Shown: positions 8,271 to 17,530 of the stretch, piece after piece
Numbering within the stretch: the first letter of the stretch is position 1
Layout of the letters: the number at the start of each line of letters is the position of its first letter
Assembly (NCBI RefSeq): GCF_018982965.1
Contig: NZ_JACBYP010000021.1
Span: 25,112-89,111, forward strand
Source: Streptomyces mayonensis
Lineage (GTDB): Bacteria > Actinomycetota > Actinomycetes > Streptomycetales > Streptomycetaceae
DNA length: 64,000 nt
Direction of reading: 5' to 3'
Translations under genes and position numbers: made by a program
Notes under the pieces: generated by a model
Database searches by the model: none
Told to the model about the DNA's origin: nothing
The model's input: the letters and a program-made list of their open reading frames with translations, nothing else

Positions 8271-9545
8271 TTACTGCTCCTGCGCCAGGCGCTTGTTGAA
8301 CTCGTCCTCGACCTGCTTGGCCGCGTCGGCCGGGGACTTCCCCTTGAGCACGGCGGTCAGGTAGGTCTTGATCGGGTTGGGCGCGTTCTCGACGGCGGCC
8401 CACTCCGGGATCAGCGGCGTGGTGCCACCGCCCGCGACGGCCGGCGCGGCGGCCTCGGCGGCGGCGTTGCCCTTGAGGTTGGTCTGCAGCGCGTCCTTGT
8501 TGGGGATGACGCCGTTGGCCTTGGCCAGCGCGCCCTCGTTCTGGTCGGACAGGGCGATCTTCAGGAACTCCTTGGCGAGTTCCTGCTTCTCGCTGCCCGC
8601 GGCGACGGCGAGGTTGGAGCCGCCGAGGAAGACGCCCTCGGGCTTGTCGGCGCTCGGGCCGGGGATGGTGAAGTAGCCGATGTCCTTCTCGATGGCCGGG
8701 TTGGCCTCGATGGCGATGCCGGTCTCCCAGCCCATGCCGATGAACGCGCCGGTCTTGCCCTTGGCGAAGACCTCGCCCTGCTGCGGAGTGGCCTCGTCCT
8801 TGTCCTTGGGCGCCTGGGAGAGGGCCTGGAACTTCTTGTAGGTCTCCGTCGCGGCGGCGATCTTCGGGTCGTCGAGGTTGGAGATGTACTTGTCTCCGTC
8901 CTTCTTGACCAGTTCGGCGCCCTCGCCGATCGCGAGGCCGACGAAGTGGTACCAGTTCTGGCCCGGCAGGTAGATCGGCTCGGCGTCGGTCTTCTCACCG
9001 ACGGTCTTGAGGGCGTCGTAGAACTCGTCGCGGGTCTTGGGGAGTTCCTTGATCCCCGCGTCCGCCCAGATCTTCTTGTTGTAGACGACCACACGGTTGG
9101 CGACGAACCACGGGGCCGCGTACTGCTTGCCGTCGAACACGGAGGACTCGTTGATGGACTCGGTCCAGTCCGCGCCGATCGAGCTCTTCAGGTCGGCCAG
9201 TTCGGCGAGGCCGCCGGTCTTGGCGTAGGCCGGCGTCTGGGTGTTGCCGATCTCGAAGACGTCCGGCGGGTTCTCCTCGGACAGGGCGGTGGTCAGCTTC
9301 TGCTGGATGCCGTTCCACTGCTGGACCTCGAACTTGACCTTGGCCTTGGTCTTGGTCTCGAACTCCTTGGCGACGGCCGCCTGCCAGTCGTCCGGCGAGG
9401 AGCCGTCCATCACCCAGACGGTGAGCGTCTCGCCGGCGTAACCGTCCGCCCCGGACTTCTTGCCGTCGTCGCTGTCGCCGCCGCATGCTGCGATCGAGAC
9501 CATCATGCCCGCGATACCGATCGCGGCTATCAGCTTGCGCTTCAC
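8271..9545 (-). CDS. dasA: Chitobiose-binding lipoprotein DasA
   Basis: Extracellular solute-binding protein (SBP family 1), 424 aa, anchored as a lipoprotein. The N-terminus is MKRKLIAAIG, a hydrophobic stretch, and lipobox IAAC with Cys21. The mature part begins with a Gly/Asp/Lys linker and then ETLTVWVMDGS. The GTG start at 9545 is preceded by GAGGAGGG; the in-frame extension further upstream crosses the dre operators and is not coding. DasA captures N,N'-diacetylchitobiose for the DasBC permease. Two dre sites lie 90-130 nt upstream of the start, so expression should be under DasR. Confidence 0.95.
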   Translation of the reverse strand: MKRKLIAAIGIAGMMVSIAACGGDSDDGKKSGADGYAGETLTVWVMDGSSPDDWQAAVAKEFETKTKAKVKFEVQQWNGIQQKLTTALSEENPPDVFEIGNTQTPAYAKTGGLAELADLKSSIGADWTESINESSVFDGKQYAAPWFVANRVVVYNKKIWADAGIKELPKTRDEFYDALKTVGEKTDAEPIYLPGQNWYHFVGLAIGEGAELVKKDGDKYISNLDDPKIAAATETYKKFQALSQAPKDKDEATPQQGEVFAKGKTGAFIGMGWETGIAIEANPAIEKDIGYFTIPGPSADKPEGVFLGGSNLAVAAGSEKQELAKEFLKIALSDQNEGALAKANGVIPNKDALQTNLKGNAAAEAAAPAVAGGGTTPLIPEWAAVENAPNPIKTYLTAVLKGKSPADAAKQVEDEFNKRLAQEQ

Positions 9546-9634
9546 GCCACCCTCCTCAGGGATGCCACACCACCCCCCTGCCTCCCCGCGGTTGCTCGTC
9601 GGCGCGGACCGCCCATGGGGCCGGGACCTGGACC

Positions 9635-9650
9635 AATGGTGTAGACCAGT
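9635..9650. promoter_or_regulatory. dre operator 1 of dasA
   Basis: AATGGTGTAGACCAGT matches the DasR consensus at nearly all conserved positions. It lies 90 nt upstream of the dasA GTG. Confidence 0.85.
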
Positions 9651-9658
9651 ACGGGGAG

Positions 9659-9674
9659 CTTGGCCCAGACCATT
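9659..9674. promoter_or_regulatory. dre operator 2 of dasA
   Basis: CTTGGCCCAGACCATT is a weaker dre match keeping TGG and AGACCA. It is centred 24 nt from operator 1, which may allow cooperative DasR binding. Confidence 0.65.
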
Positions 9675-9898
9675 AGGGCTGTCAAGGGTGTTCAAACCCA
9701 GTCCCGCCGTCCGTGATGCGACCGAGATATGCAGGGACCTTTCATTGCGCAAGCCACAGATCGGGCACACTCGGACCGGGTGTACCACCGCCCGGCGGAC
9801 GACGCACCGGTACGGTTTCGGGCACACGTACCAGCCGTACCCGCCGCACCGCCCCACAACCCGTCAGACAGCCTCCGCGGCACCCCGCCCGACGCGGC

Positions 9899-9914
9899 TG
9901 TGGACTAGACCAAG
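9899..9914. promoter_or_regulatory. dre operator of dasR
   Basis: TGTGGACTAGACCAAG has an intact GGACTAGACCA core. It lies 133 nt upstream of the dasR start in the dasA-dasR divergent region and is consistent with autoregulation. Confidence 0.8.
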
Positions 9915-10010
9915 GGTGGTCCCGGAGGTATACAGAAGGGATCACGGAGCGTGCGGGGACTTCCCGGCACGGGGCCGTGCCACGATGTGAGCCGTGGCCG
10001 ACAGGGATAG

Positions 10011-10817
<807 letters not shown>

Positions 10818-10946
10818 CGAGTCCCCGGGCGTCGCCAGATTGCGGTTGGGGACCGATATGCGGACGAGGTCTTCCGCCGTCTTGACACCGTCACCTACAT
10901 TTCCTGCGCACTGCACCAGGTGATCAGCGAGGGGACGGAGCCGCCC

Positions 10947-11234
10947 ATGCCCAGAGAGCCGGAAGAGCCGGAGGCGAGCAGAGGGCCGGTGGTGACGCCG
11001 GTGCGCGTCGTCATCGGGATCTGCCTCGTCGCACCGTTCGTCGCCATGCTGTGGGTGGGTTCGTTCTCCAGGATCGAACCGACCTTCATCGGCATCCCGT
11101 TCTTCTACTGGTACCAGATGGCGTGGGTGCCGGTGTCCAGCGCGCTCACCGTGACCGCGTACAAGCTGTGGCAGCGCGACCAGCGCGGACGTGCCGCCGC
11201 CCCCGCGGCCGCGAAGGGCGGTGAGCCGCGATGA
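10947..11234 (+). CDS. DUF3311-type small membrane protein
   Basis: A 95-aa protein with a short acidic/proline N-terminus and two membrane helices (about 20-40 and 55-75; IGICLVAPFVAMLWVGS and FFYWYQMAWVPVSSAL). DUF3311 proteins are regularly encoded directly before SSS-family symporters and may be a small accessory subunit. The ATG at 10947 is preferred (GGAG six bases upstream); a GTG at 10920 in frame is possible. The stop overlaps the symporter start (ATGA), so both are made together. A dre-like site lies upstream. Confidence 0.85.
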   Translation: MPREPEEPEASRGPVVTPVRVVIGICLVAPFVAMLWVGSFSRIEPTFIGIPFFYWYQMAWVPVSSALTVTAYKLWQRDQRGRAAAPAAAKGGEPR

Positions 11235-12841
11235 ACGACGGTGTGAACGGCGTCGCGCTCGGCGTCTTCATCTTCTTCTTCGTCCTCGTCACCGCCATGG
11301 GCTTCCTCGCCGCCCGCTGGCGCCGGGCCGAGAACGAGCACAGCCTCGACGAGTGGGGTCTGGGCGGCCGCTCGTTCGGCACCTGGGTCACCTGGTTCCT
11401 GCTGGGCGGCGACCTGTACACGGCTTACACGTTCGTGGCCGTCCCGGCGGCGATCTACGCGGCGGGCGCGTCCGGCTTCTTCGCGGTGCCGTACACGATC
11501 CTGGTCTACCCGCTGATCTTCACCTTCCTGCCGCGCCTGTGGTCGGTCTCGCACAAGCACGGGTACGTGACGACCTCGGACTTCGTGCGGGGCCGGTTCG
11601 GCTCCAAGGGCCTGTCGCTGGCGGTGGCCGTCACCGGCATCCTGGCGACCATGCCGTACATCGCGCTCCAGCTGGTCGGCATCCAGGCCGTCCTGGACGT
11701 GATGGGCGTCGGCGGCGGCGAGGACACCAACTGGTTCGTCAAGGACCTGCCGCTGCTGATCGCCTTCGGTGTGCTCGCGGCGTACACCTACTCGTCGGGG
11801 CTGCGCGCGCCCGCGCTGATCGCGTTCGTGAAGGACACGCTGATCTACATCGTGATCGCCGTGGCGATCATCTACATCCCGATCAAGCTCGGCGGCTTCG
11901 ACGACATCTTCGCCGCGGCGAACGACAAGTTCACCTCGGCGGGCAGCGGCGCGCTGACCCCGGACCACGGGGGCCAGTGGACGTACGCGACGCTGGCGCT
12001 CGGCTCCGCGCTGGCGCTGTTCATGTACCCGCACTCGATCACCGCGACGCTGTCCTCGCGCAGCCGTGAGGTGATCCGCCGCAACACCACGATCCTGCCG
12101 CTGTACTCGCTGATGCTGGGCCTGCTGGCGCTGCTCGGCTTCATGGCGATCGCGGCCGGGGTCAAGGTGGACAACGGCCAGCTGGCGATCCCGCAGCTGT
12201 TCGAGAACATGTTCCCGGACTGGTTCGCCGGCGTGGCCTTCGCGGCGATCGGCATCGGCGCCCTGGTCCCGGCGGCGATCATGTCGATCGCGGCCGCGAA
12301 CCTCTTCACCCGCAACATCTACAAGGACTTCATCAAGCCGGACGCCACCCCGGCGCAGGAGACGAAGGTCTCCAAGCTGGTGTCGCTCCTCGTGAAGGTG
12401 GGCGCGCTGATCTTCGTCCTCGGCATGGACAAGACGGTCGCGATCAACTTCCAGCTGCTGGGCGGCATCTGGATCCTGCAGACCTTCCCGGCGCTGGTCG
12501 GCGGCCTGTTCACCCGCTGGTTCCACCGCTGGGCGCTGCTCGGCGGCTGGGCGGTCGGCATGGTCTACGGCACGGTCGCGGCCTACGGTGTCGCCTCGCC
12601 GACGCAGAAGCACTTCGGCGGCTCCTCGGACGAGATCCCGGGCATCGGGGAGATCGGCTACATCGGTCTGACCGCCTTCGTGCTGAACGTCCTGGTCACC
12701 GTCGTCCTGACCTTCGTCCTGCGGGCGGTCAAGGCGCCCGACGGCGTCGACGAGACGAAGCCGGCCGACTACACGGCGGACGCCGGCGATCCGGGCGTCC
12801 AGGTGGAACTGCCACCGGCCACGGCGGGCAGCTCGCACTAG
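11231..12841 (+). CDS. Sodium:solute symporter (SSS family)
   Basis: A 536-aa integral membrane protein with about 13 helices and the SSS fold (LGGRSFGTWVTWF near 37-49, characteristic GGDLYTAYTF, later GVAFAAIGIGALVPAAIMSI). Related actinobacterial proteins of the MctC/ActP type carry acetate, propionate or pyruvate, so monocarboxylate uptake is a reasonable guess, not proven here. It is coupled to the DUF3311 gene by a 4-nt overlap. Its position straight after dasR, with a dre-like site in front, suggests possible control by DasR. A hairpin terminator follows. Confidence 0.9.
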   Translation: MNDGVNGVALGVFIFFFVLVTAMGFLAARWRRAENEHSLDEWGLGGRSFGTWVTWFLLGGDLYTAYTFVAVPAAIYAAGASGFFAVPYTILVYPLIFTFLPRLWSVSHKHGYVTTSDFVRGRFGSKGLSLAVAVTGILATMPYIALQLVGIQAVLDVMGVGGGEDTNWFVKDLPLLIAFGVLAAYTYSSGLRAPALIAFVKDTLIYIVIAVAIIYIPIKLGGFDDIFAAANDKFTSAGSGALTPDHGGQWTYATLALGSALALFMYPHSITATLSSRSREVIRRNTTILPLYSLMLGLLALLGFMAIAAGVKVDNGQLAIPQLFENMFPDWFAGVAFAAIGIGALVPAAIMSIAAANLFTRNIYKDFIKPDATPAQETKVSKLVSLLVKVGALIFVLGMDKTVAINFQLLGGIWILQTFPALVGGLFTRWFHRWALLGGWAVGMVYGTVAAYGVASPTQKHFGGSSDEIPGIGEIGYIGLTAFVLNVLVTVVLTFVLRAVKAPDGVDETKPADYTADAGDPGVQVELPPATAGSSH

Positions 12842-12856
12842 AGCAGCCCTGTTCAG

Positions 12857-12884
12857 CGGGCCGTCGGAGAAATCCGGCGGCCCG
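12857..12884 (+). terminator. Terminator after symporter gene
   Basis: An 11-bp stem, CGGGCCGTCGG (12857-12867) with CCGGCGGCCCG (12874-12884), one G-T pair and a 6-nt loop, followed by TTGT. Confidence 0.8.
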
Positions 12885-12914
12885 TTGTCGTACCCGTCGG
12901 GCACACTCGGCGTC

Positions 12915-13466
12915 ATGGACTTCGTGATACGGCGGGCGGGCACCGAGGAGTTCGCGGCCCTCGGCGAGCTCACCGCGCAGGCCTACCTGCGCGACGGCTT
13001 CCTCGACTTCGGGGAGAGCGACGCGTACCTCGACGAGCTGCGCGACGTGGGCGGGCGGGCGGTTGCCGCCGAGGTGCTGGTCGCCGCCGTCGACGACCAC
13101 GTGCTCGGCGGCGTGACCTTCGTGCCGTCCGGCGGCCCGATGGCGGACATCGCCCGGTCCGGCGAGGCCGAGATACGCATGCTGGCCGTCGCCCCCGAGG
13201 CACGCGGACGCGGCGTCGGCGAGGCCCTCGTACGGGCCTGTACGGACCGCGCCCGGTCCGTGCCGGGCTGCGCGGGTGTCGTGCTCTCGACCCAGCGCAC
13301 CATGCGCACCGCGCACCGCCTCTACGAGCGCCTGGGCTTCGTCCGCACGCCCGACCGCGACTGGAACCCGCTGCCGGAGCTGGACGGCATCTCGCTCCTC
13401 ACCTACGGACTGACGTTCCCGGGCCACGGACCTGGGCTCCCGCCCCGGCCGGACGCGGCACCCTGA
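12915..13466 (+). CDS. GNAT-family N-acetyltransferase
   Basis: A 183-aa single-domain GNAT acetyltransferase. The acetyl-CoA loop is seen in MLAVAPEARGRGVGEAL (about 89-105), followed by TQRTMRTAHRLYERLGFVR. The start is MDFVIRRAG at 12915, because the in-frame extension upstream falls in the terminator region. Transcribed alone between the symporter terminator and the nrd regulatory region. The substrate is unknown. Confidence 0.88.
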   Translation: MDFVIRRAGTEEFAALGELTAQAYLRDGFLDFGESDAYLDELRDVGGRAVAAEVLVAAVDDHVLGGVTFVPSGGPMADIARSGEAEIRMLAVAPEARGRGVGEALVRACTDRARSVPGCAGVVLSTQRTMRTAHRLYERLGFVRTPDRDWNPLPELDGISLLTYGLTFPGHGPGLPPRPDAAP

Positions 13467-13478
13467 CGACCCGTCGGG

Positions 13479-13494
13479 ACACAACATCTGGGGG
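13479..13494 (+). promoter_or_regulatory. NrdR box 1
   Basis: ACACAACATCTGGGGG resembles the ACAC-W-ATATYTWGTGT NrdR box. It is followed exactly 32 nt later by a second box, the three-turn spacing typical of NrdR operators. Confidence 0.65.
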
Positions 13495-13510
13495 TGCTGG
13501 CGCGCCCCGG

Positions 13511-13526
13511 CACAAGATGTATGCTC
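13511..13526 (+). promoter_or_regulatory. NrdR box 2
   Basis: CACAAGATGTATGCTC is the second half of the tandem NrdR operator. It probably overlaps the nrdA promoter just ahead of the riboswitch aptamer. Confidence 0.65.
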
Positions 13527-13531
13527 GTGCT

Positions 13532-13654
13532 CGCTGTCGCCGCAGGGGAATCCGGTGCGAATCCGGAACTGTCCCGCAACGGTGTACCTGCGTGTTTCCG
13601 TACGTCCGCGTACGTCCCCGCACGCATGTCCAGTCCGAGGACCTGCCGACAGTG
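13532..13654 (+). promoter_or_regulatory. Cobalamin (B12) riboswitch
   Basis: P1 is formed by CGCTGTCG (13532-13539) and CGACAGTG (13647-13654). Inside are the AdoCbl aptamer core elements: GGGGAATCCGGTGCGAATCC, then CTGTCCCGCAACGGTG, and the B12 box AGTCCGAGGACCTGCC. The region 13655-13789 before nrdA, with GC-rich complementary stretches, would be the expression platform. In S. coelicolor such an element switches off the class Ia reductase when B12 is present, leaving the B12-dependent class II enzyme to work. Confidence 0.93.
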
Positions 13655-13789
13655 CGCCCGGCCGTCCCGGTCCGGGTGCCTTGACGTCCGGGCCTCGTGG
13701 AATGGGCCGGTGGGCGCGACGCCGCGTGCGTTCGTGAGCTGCCTCCTGCCCTCCGCCGGGCCCCGTGCCGAGCGAGGGAGTGCCCCCAC

Positions 13790-16195
13790 GTGACCATCGC
13801 GCCAGCCGACCCGGCTTCAGCGACCCCGGTGACGGCCGACACCACCCCGGTGACAGCCGCCCCCGTGCCCGAGGCCCCCGACGGGCCCGGTGCCGCCCTG
13901 CTGCGGACCCTGACCGCGCTGACCGCGGACCTCGCGGACGCCGACCCCGGCCGGGTGGCCGCCGCCGCGCTGCGCGGCCGCTCCGCCCGCGCGGACGAGG
14001 CCGAGCTGCGCGAGCTGGCCACGGAGGCGGCCGCCGGACTGATCTCCGAGGACCCGGTCTACTCCCGGCTGGCCGCCCGTCTGCTGACCCTCGCCATCCG
14101 CGCCGAGGCCGCCTCCCAGGGCGTCACCTCGTTCAGCGGGTCGGTCGCCACCGGTCACCGCGAGGGCCTGATCGCCGACCGCACCGCCGCGTTCGTGCGG
14201 CTGCACACGGACCGGCTGGACGCCCTCGTCGACCCGGCCGCCGACGACCGCTTCGGCTACTTCGGGCTGCGCACGCTGCACAGCCGCTACCTCCTGCGGC
14301 ACCCGGTCACCCGCAAGGTCGTCGAGACGCCCCAGCACTTCCTGCTCCGCGTGGCCTCCGGGCTCGCCGAGGACGACAGCGCCCGCTCCTTGGACGAGGT
14401 CGCCGCGCTGTACGGCCTGATGAGCCGGCTCGACTACCTCCCCTCCTCCCCCACCCTGTTCAACTCCGGCACCCGGCACGCCCAGATGTCGTCCTGCTAC
14501 CTCCTGGACTCCCCGAAGGACGAGCTGGACTCGCTCTACGACCGCCTCCACCAGGTCGCCCGCCTGTCCAAGCACGCCGGGGGCATCGGCATCGCCTACT
14601 CCCGTGTCCGCGCCCGGGGTTCGCTGATCCGCGGCACCAACGGGCACTCCAACGGCATCGTCCCGTTCCTCAAGACGCTGGACGCCTCGGTTGCGGCGGT
14701 GAACCAGGGCGGCCGGCGCAAGGGCGCGGCGGCGGTCTACCTGGAGACCTGGCACGCGGACGTCGAGGAGTTCCTGGAACTGCGGGACAACACCGGCGAG
14801 GACGCCCGCCGCACCCACAACCTGAACCTGGCGCACTGGGTTCCGGACGAGTTCATGCGCCGGGTGGACGCCGACGGGACCTGGTCGCTGTTCTCGCCCG
14901 CCGACGTGCCCGAGCTGACCGACCTGTGGGGTGCGGAGTTCGACGCCGCCTACCGCAAGGCCGAAGAGGCCGGGCTCGCCCGCCGGACGCTGCCCGCGCG
15001 CGAGCTGTACGGCCGTATGATGCGCACCCTCGCACAGACCGGCAACGGCTGGATGACCTTCAAGGACACCGCCAACCGCACGGCCAACCAGACGGCCCTC
15101 CCCGGCCACGTCGTGCACTCCTCCAACCTCTGCACGGAGATCCTCGAGGTCACCGACGACGGGGAGACCGCGGTCTGCAACCTGGGCTCGGTCAACCTCG
15201 GAGCGTTCGTCGACGAGGCGGGCGGCGGCATGGACTGGGAGCGGCTGGACGCGGCCGTCCGCACCGCCGTGACCTTCCTGGACCGGGTCGTCGACATCAA
15301 CTTCTACCCCACCGAGCAGGCGGGCCGCTCCAACGCCCGCTGGCGCCCGGTCGGCCTCGGTGCGATGGGGCTGCAGGACGTCTTCTTCCAGCTCCGGCTG
15401 CCCTTCGACTCCGCCGAGGCCAGGGCCCTGTCCACCCGGATCGCCGAGCGGATCATGCTCGCCGCGTACGAGACCTCCGCCGGCCTCGCCGAGCGCAGCG
15501 GTCCCGCACCGGCCTGGGCGAGGACCCGTACGGCCGACGGCGTACTGCACCCGGACCACTACGGTGTGACGCACACCTGGCCGGAGCGCTGGGCCGCGCT
15601 GCGCGAGCGCATGGCCGCCACCGGGCTGCGCAACTCCCTGCTCCTGGCCATCGCGCCGACCGCGACCATCGCCTCCATCGCGGGCGCCTACGAATGCATC
15701 GAGCCGCAGGTGTCCAACCTGTTCAAGCGCGAGACGCTGTCGGGCGAGTTCCTCCAGGTCAACTCCTACCTGGTAGACGACCTCAAGCGGCTCGGCGTGT
15801 GGGACGCGCGCACCCGTGAGGCGCTGCGCGAGGCCAACGGCTCGGTGCAGGGCTTCTCCTGGATCCCCGAGGACGTGCGCGCGCTGTACCGCACCGCCTG
15901 GGAGATCCCGCAGCGCGGCCTCATCGACATGGCCGCCGCCCGCACCCCGTACCTCGACCAGGCCCAGTCGCTGAACCTGTTCCTGGAGACGCCGACCATC
16001 GGGAAGCTCTCCTCGATGTACGCGTACGCCTGGAAGCAGGGCCTGAAGACCACGTACTACCTGCGTTCGCGCCCGGCGACCCGGATCGCCCGTGCCGCGG
16101 CCCGGACCGACACCGTCCCCGTGCAGGCCGCCCCGGATCCCGAAGCGGTCGCCTGCTCCCTGGAAAACCCCGAGTCCTGCGAGGCCTGCCAGTAA
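13790..16195 (+). CDS. nrdA: Class Ia ribonucleotide reductase, alpha subunit
   Basis: An 801-aa catalytic subunit that reduces ribonucleoside diphosphates. Redox and radical residues are in place: C236 in QMSSCYLL, NLCTEI with C448 and E450, C463 in VCNLGSVNL, and the C-terminal thioredoxin-accessible pair C797/C800 in ESCEACQ. The N-terminus is Ala/Pro/Thr-rich rather than a clear ATP cone. The GTG start at 13790 has GAGGGAG upstream; the longer in-frame reading overlaps the riboswitch. Regulation is by tandem NrdR boxes and the B12 riboswitch. nrdB starts in the stop codon (TAATG). Confidence 0.96.
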   Translation: MTIAPADPASATPVTADTTPVTAAPVPEAPDGPGAALLRTLTALTADLADADPGRVAAAALRGRSARADEAELRELATEAAAGLISEDPVYSRLAARLLTLAIRAEAASQGVTSFSGSVATGHREGLIADRTAAFVRLHTDRLDALVDPAADDRFGYFGLRTLHSRYLLRHPVTRKVVETPQHFLLRVASGLAEDDSARSLDEVAALYGLMSRLDYLPSSPTLFNSGTRHAQMSSCYLLDSPKDELDSLYDRLHQVARLSKHAGGIGIAYSRVRARGSLIRGTNGHSNGIVPFLKTLDASVAAVNQGGRRKGAAAVYLETWHADVEEFLELRDNTGEDARRTHNLNLAHWVPDEFMRRVDADGTWSLFSPADVPELTDLWGAEFDAAYRKAEEAGLARRTLPARELYGRMMRTLAQTGNGWMTFKDTANRTANQTALPGHVVHSSNLCTEILEVTDDGETAVCNLGSVNLGAFVDEAGGGMDWERLDAAVRTAVTFLDRVVDINFYPTEQAGRSNARWRPVGLGAMGLQDVFFQLRLPFDSAEARALSTRIAERIMLAAYETSAGLAERSGPAPAWARTRTADGVLHPDHYGVTHTWPERWAALRERMAATGLRNSLLLAIAPTATIASIAGAYECIEPQVSNLFKRETLSGEFLQVNSYLVDDLKRLGVWDARTREALREANGSVQGFSWIPEDVRALYRTAWEIPQRGLIDMAAARTPYLDQAQSLNLFLETPTIGKLSSMYAYAWKQGLKTTYYLRSRPATRIARAAARTDTVPVQAAPDPEAVACSLENPESCEACQ

Positions 16196-17253
16196 TGACC
16201 ACCGAGACCCCCACGAACCCCGAGTCCCCCGCCGCCACCGCGAACCCCACCACGAAGAACCTGCTCGACCCGGGTTTCGAGCTGACCCTGCGCCCCATGC
16301 GCTACCCGGACTTCTACGAGCGCTACCGGGACGCCATCAAGAACACCTGGCACGTCGAAGAGGTCGACCTCCACTCGGACGTCGCCGACCTCGCGAAGCT
16401 CAGCCCGGAGGAGCAGCACCTGATCGGCCGGCTGGTGGCCTTCTTCGCGACGGGCGACTCGATCGTCGCCAACAACCTGGTGCTGACGCTCTACAAGCAC
16501 ATCAACTCCCCCGAGGCGCGGCTGTACCTGTCCCGCCAGCTCTTCGAGGAGGCCGTCCACGTCCAGTTCTACCTGACGCTCCTGGACACCTACCTGCCCG
16601 ACCCGGACGACCGCGCCGCCGCCTTCGCGGCCGTGGAGAACATCCCGTCCATCCGGGAGAAGGCAGAATTCTGCTTCAAGTGGATGGACTCGGTGGAGTC
16701 GATCGACCGGCTGGAGACGCAGGCCGACCGCCGCCGCTTCCTGCTCAATCTGATCTGCTTCGCGGCGTGCATCGAGGGCCTGTTCTTCTACGGCGCCTTC
16801 GCCTACGTCTACTGGTTCCGCAGCCGGGGCCTGCTGCACGGCCTGGCCACCGGCACCAACTGGGTCTTCCGGGACGAGACGATGCACATGTCCTTCGCGT
16901 TCGACGTCGTCGACACCGTGCGCAAGGAGGAGCCGGAGCTGTTCGACGACGCGCTGGAGAAGCAGGTCACCGACATGCTGCGGGAGGCCGTCGAGGCCGA
17001 GCTGCAGTTCGCGCGCGACCTGTGCGGCGACGGCCTCCCGGGCATGAACACCGACTCGATGCGGCAGTACCTGGAGTGCGTGGCCGACCAGCGTCTGACC
17101 CGGCTCGGCTTCGCCCCGGTGTACGGCTCCGAGAACCCCTTCTCCTTCATGGAGCTGCAGGGCGTTCAGGAGCTGACCAACTTCTTCGAGCGGCGTCCCT
17201 CGGCGTACCAGGTGGCGGTGGAGGGCACCGTCGACCTGGACGAGGACTTCTGA
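16195..17253 (+). CDS. nrdB: Class Ia ribonucleotide reductase, beta subunit
   Basis: A 352-aa radical-generating subunit with a di-iron carboxylate centre. Metal ligands are D88, E119 and H122 in EEAVHVQFY, followed by Tyr126 at the tyrosyl-radical position (E. coli Y122), so this is the Y-radical type rather than a Phe-containing variant. The second ligand helix is FRDETMHMSFAF. ATG 16195 overlaps the nrdA stop by one base, giving translational coupling and matched subunit levels. nrdS follows on the same strand after 277 nt. Confidence 0.96.
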   Translation: MTTETPTNPESPAATANPTTKNLLDPGFELTLRPMRYPDFYERYRDAIKNTWHVEEVDLHSDVADLAKLSPEEQHLIGRLVAFFATGDSIVANNLVLTLYKHINSPEARLYLSRQLFEEAVHVQFYLTLLDTYLPDPDDRAAAFAAVENIPSIREKAEFCFKWMDSVESIDRLETQADRRRFLLNLICFAACIEGLFFYGAFAYVYWFRSRGLLHGLATGTNWVFRDETMHMSFAFDVVDTVRKEEPELFDDALEKQVTDMLREAVEAELQFARDLCGDGLPGMNTDSMRQYLECVADQRLTRLGFAPVYGSENPFSFMELQGVQELTNFFERRPSAYQVAVEGTVDLDEDF

Positions 17254-17438
17254 GGCCGCGGCGTCCGCCGGGTCTCCTCGGCCCGGCCCCGGTTCTGCCG
17301 GCCCTCCTGGGCCTCCCTGAGCTGACGGTCGATGCGCCGGTCGCGCACGATGCCGCCCAGCGAGGGGAGGACCATGAGGACGAGGAGTCCGAAGGTCACG
17401 AGCATTCCGACAAGGGCTTCGATCTGGTTTCCGGTCAT
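17166..17438 (-). CDS. Small single-span membrane protein
   Basis: A 90-aa unknown protein. Residues about 7-30 (IEALVGMLVTFGLLVLMVLP) form one membrane helix, followed by a highly charged Arg/Glu/Gln segment. GC-rich third codon positions support coding. Its last 88 nt run antisense to the 3' end of nrdB, which is unusual. No function is proposed; a small anchored cytoplasmic tail is all that can be seen. It could be annotated shorter, but no earlier in-frame stop exists. Confidence 0.6.
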   Translation of the reverse strand: MTGNQIEALVGMLVTFGLLVLMVLPSLGGIVRDRRIDRQLREAQEGRQNRGRAEETRRTPRPQKSSSRSTVPSTATWYAEGRRSKKLVSS

Positions 17439-17530
17439 GACACCACTGTCGCTCCGGAGACGCCTTACCGGGAGTGGCAGGACTGCCGCAGGACCTCGAC
17501 TTCCTGCCACATCCGGTCCACACTGGCAGC

